Part shown: positions 7,440 to 9,488 of the stretch, piece after piece | Layout: each line of letters starts with the position of its first letter | Position numbering within the stretch: position 1 is the first letter of the stretch | Source: an uncultured Selenomonadaceae bacterium | GTDB taxonomy: Bacteria; Bacillota; Negativicutes; Selenomonadales; Selenomonadaceae | Direction: 5' to 3' | Assembly: GCA_905233325.1 (NCBI GenBank) | Contig: CAJODU010000053.1 | Location: 1-9,488, forward strand | Length of the DNA stretch: 9,488 nucleotides | Made by a program: the position numbers and the translations under genes | The notes under the pieces: generated by a model | What the model saw: the letters and a program-made list of their open reading frames with translations, nothing else | Database searches by the model: none | Told to the model about the DNA's origin: nothing

Positions 7440-9488
7440 ATGCTTTTTTTTGAGTTTAATATTACTTTTCAGTCCAAGAAAACCAAGGCAACGGAAACTC
7501 AAAGGACTAAGGCACGGTTTGTCAACCATATTCGTGAACTCAATGATATTCTGGGAATAGAACGAATGGGAGAGGATATTCAGGCTTTTATATACCAAGA
7601 ATCACCTGAAAAGTACAGTATGATTGCTGCTGTCAATCAACTGCAAAAGCCTTCTGCCGAAAAGATTCGGAAATTCCTCAGAGCTGCTTTAGAAGTACAG
7701 TACAATATGAAAGATATTGAGGTTCACGATTTGCGTGAAATCACCTCTGAAAACTTCAGCAAGCTGATAACACGCGGAGATAGAATCAACTTTATTGATG
7801 AATACAGAATCACCGACGACCTCAATCTAAACTTCGACAGCAATCCTGTCTTTGATATTGCCGAAAGTATCTGCCCAATCAACAAACTCACCCACACTCA
7901 AGCCCTTCAGCAAGCCGACAAACTTATGGCGGACAGCAGTCTCATTGAAGAATTTGAGAGGATTTACTCCAAGGACAACAGCCGCAAAAAGTTCTACGGA
8001 CACCCTGTCCACTACAAGATACTTGCGGGCAGCTATTTCGCGGCTATGAAGATGATTGATCTGCTCGTCGGTGCCTTATACGTCAACAAGCGGCTTGTCA
8101 GTCAGCGCATAACCAGAGTATACAATATCACTGAACGCTGCTCCGCTGAGACTGACTTTGAGAATCTGCTCAACTGTGCGGAAGGCTCCACTGTTGTTAT
8201 TGAGTTGCAGGGTGCGCAGGACAACGACACCAACTACGCCACCAGCTATGAAGAAGTCGTCGATTTCATCAGTGAGGTTGTCCGCAAGCACCAGCGCAAC
8301 ACCCTTTGTATCTTCGTTGAGATGGTTGATCAGCCCGGGTTTGCTCCCAAGCTGATCAGCAACCTGCAAGACGATCTCAATATCATTGAACTGCAGGAGG
8401 GTGCGGGCAATCGTGAACAGGCTCTCGACTATCTCAAGTTTATCAAAGAGTCTTCAGATATGAGTTACTATACCGATGAAGACCTTGAGAAGGCTCTGGG
8501 TGACCGCCTCTCATTCCGTGCCTCAGATATACATCAGATTTCTGACAAACTCTACAGCGACGGCCTCAAGAATAAGATATATCCTGCCTATCAGCAAGTG
8601 GACTACTTCACCATCTCCGAAGAGGAGAGAAATAAGGACGACGCCTATCACATTCTGCAGAAGATGATAGGATTGACGGAGCAGAAGGAGACGCTGGAGA
8701 AGATAACCGCCTCATTCAAAGTGCAGAAGATGAGGGCGGAGGCAGGATTGACACGCTGCAAGCCGTCGCGACATATGTGTTTTACCGGCAACCCCGGCAG
8801 TGCCAAGACGACGGTGGCACGACTTTTCGCGGATATTCTCAACAAGGAGGGGATCCTTGAAACAGGTCGCTTTATTGAGTGCGGGAGGGCTGATCTCGTC
8901 GGTAAGTATGTCGGTTGGACGGCGAATATCGTGCAAAAAAAGTTCCGCCAAGCTAAGGGCGGGGTGTTGTTCATTGATGAGGCCTACTCTTTAGTTGAGC
9001 ATTGGGCGGGCAGCTACGGCGACGAGGCTATCAGCACCATTGTCCAGGAGATGGAGAATCACCGCGATGACGTGATAGTGATCTTCGCCGGCTATACTGA
9101 CAAGATGAAGAGTTTCCTCGACAGGAATGAGGGACTTTTAAGCCGCATTGCCTTCCACCTCAACTTTCCGGATTACAATACCAAGGAACTCGTTGACATT
9201 CTCAAGCTAATGGCGGACAATAAGGGCTACAAGCTCACGAATGAGGTTATCAAGGAGTGCCGCAAGATATTTGACAAGGCCGTCAAGAAGGAGAATTTTG
9301 GCAATGGTCGCTTTGTCCGCAATCTCCTCGAACAGGCGGAGATGAAACAAGCGCAGAGACTTTTCAAAGAGAGCAAGGAGAGTAAGGGCAAGAAGATCGG
9401 CAAGGATAAACTGATTCATCTGTCCGTTGAGGATTTCAGCGGCGGACTCGGTGAGATTTACAGGAGAGGCCGCTCAATGATAGGTTTT
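7440..9488 (+). CDS. AAA+ ATPase of CbbX/SpoVK type with a degenerate AAA-like domain before it; 3' end at window edge
   Basis: The frame is open for 683 codons to the window edge. ATG 7440 follows AGGAG by seven bases. Residues about 400-683 form a CbbX/SpoVK-type AAA+ module. Walker A is GNPGSAKTT at 450-458, the pore loop GKYVGWT at 488-494, and Walker B VLFIDEA with D513/E514. The sensor region is FAGYT at 549-553, and the arginine finger R569 is in NEGLLSRI. Such ATPases usually remodel partner proteins as hexamers. Residues about 187-350 follow the same strand/helix rhythm (ILAGSYFAAM, TVVIEL at 251-256, TLCIFVEM at 288-295) but lack a P-loop Lys-Ser/Thr and a Walker B Asp-Glu. This looks like an inactive AAA relative. 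Residues 1-185 match nothing I recognise. The sequence at the window edge, RSMIGF, resembles the C-terminal ends of this family, so little is probably missing. No partner gene is visible. Confidence 0.88.
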   Translation, partial: MLFFEFNITFQSKKTKATETQRTKARFVNHIRELNDILGIERMGEDIQAFIYQESPEKYSMIAAVNQLQKPSAEKIRKFLRAALEVQYNMKDIEVHDLREITSENFSKLITRGDRINFIDEYRITDDLNLNFDSNPVFDIAESICPINKLTHTQALQQADKLMADSSLIEEFERIYSKDNSRKKFYGHPVHYKILAGSYFAAMKMIDLLVGALYVNKRLVSQRITRVYNITERCSAETDFENLLNCAEGSTVVIELQGAQDNDTNYATSYEEVVDFISEVVRKHQRNTLCIFVEMVDQPGFAPKLISNLQDDLNIIELQEGAGNREQALDYLKFIKESSDMSYYTDEDLEKALGDRLSFRASDIHQISDKLYSDGLKNKIYPAYQQVDYFTISEEERNKDDAYHILQKMIGLTEQKETLEKITASFKVQKMRAEAGLTRCKPSRHMCFTGNPGSAKTTVARLFADILNKEGILETGRFIECGRADLVGKYVGWTANIVQKKFRQAKGGVLFIDEAYSLVEHWAGSYGDEAISTIVQEMENHRDDVIVIFAGYTDKMKSFLDRNEGLLSRIAFHLNFPDYNTKELVDILKLMADNKGYKLTNEVIKECRKIFDKAVKKENFGNGRFVRNLLEQAEMKQAQRLFKESKESKGKKIGKDKLIHLSVEDFSGGLGEIYRRGRSMIGF

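Noticed and set aside
7276..7440. 55-residue N-terminal extension of the acyl-CoA ligase
   Set aside because: It contains the ligase's own -35/-10 promoter, begins at a TTG without a ribosome binding site, and overlaps the divergent gene's promoter.

Overview
The window looks like a chromosomal segment of a low-to-mid G+C anaerobic Firmicute. The style of its PNPase and chemoreceptor, and its sigma-A-type promoters, suggest the Negativicutes/Selenomonad side, but this is inference from protein style and not a placement. It holds six genes. The two at the window edges (bases 774 to 1, and 7440 to 9488) are open reading frames that run off the window, and I read them by hand.

Layout, left to right. 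(1) 1-774, minus strand: the N-terminal 258 codons of a family 2 glycosyltransferase, distinctly more AT-rich than the rest of the window, with its own likely promoter and ribosome binding site. (2) 979-3663, plus strand: pnp (polynucleotide phosphorylase, complete, with an unusual Ser/Gly/Arg-rich tail), followed 21 bases later by a gene for a 127-residue, highly charged helical protein of unknown role. The two are probably co-transcribed. (3) 3704-5517, plus strand: a methyl-accepting chemotaxis protein with a near-consensus promoter. An inverted repeat overlaps that promoter's -35 box. (4) 5582-5617: a strong hairpin with T/A flanks that can serve as a two-way terminator between the chemoreceptor and the convergent gene. 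(5) 5635-7275, minus strand: a class I adenylate-forming acyl-CoA ligase. (6) 7440-9488, plus strand: a large AAA+ protein of the CbbX/SpoVK type. It is transcribed divergently from the ligase, and each gene has a recognisable promoter in the 164-base gap.

The genes do not form one obvious pathway. PNPase is RNA-turnover housekeeping, the chemoreceptor is a stand-alone sensor, and the ligase activates a carboxylic acid with no pathway partner in view. The glycosyltransferase looks like the edge of a surface-polysaccharide region. The least explained items are the AAA+ protein, which appears to carry a degenerate AAA-like domain ahead of its active one, and the small helical protein behind pnp. 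No tRNA, rRNA, insertion sequence, CRISPR array or attachment site was seen.
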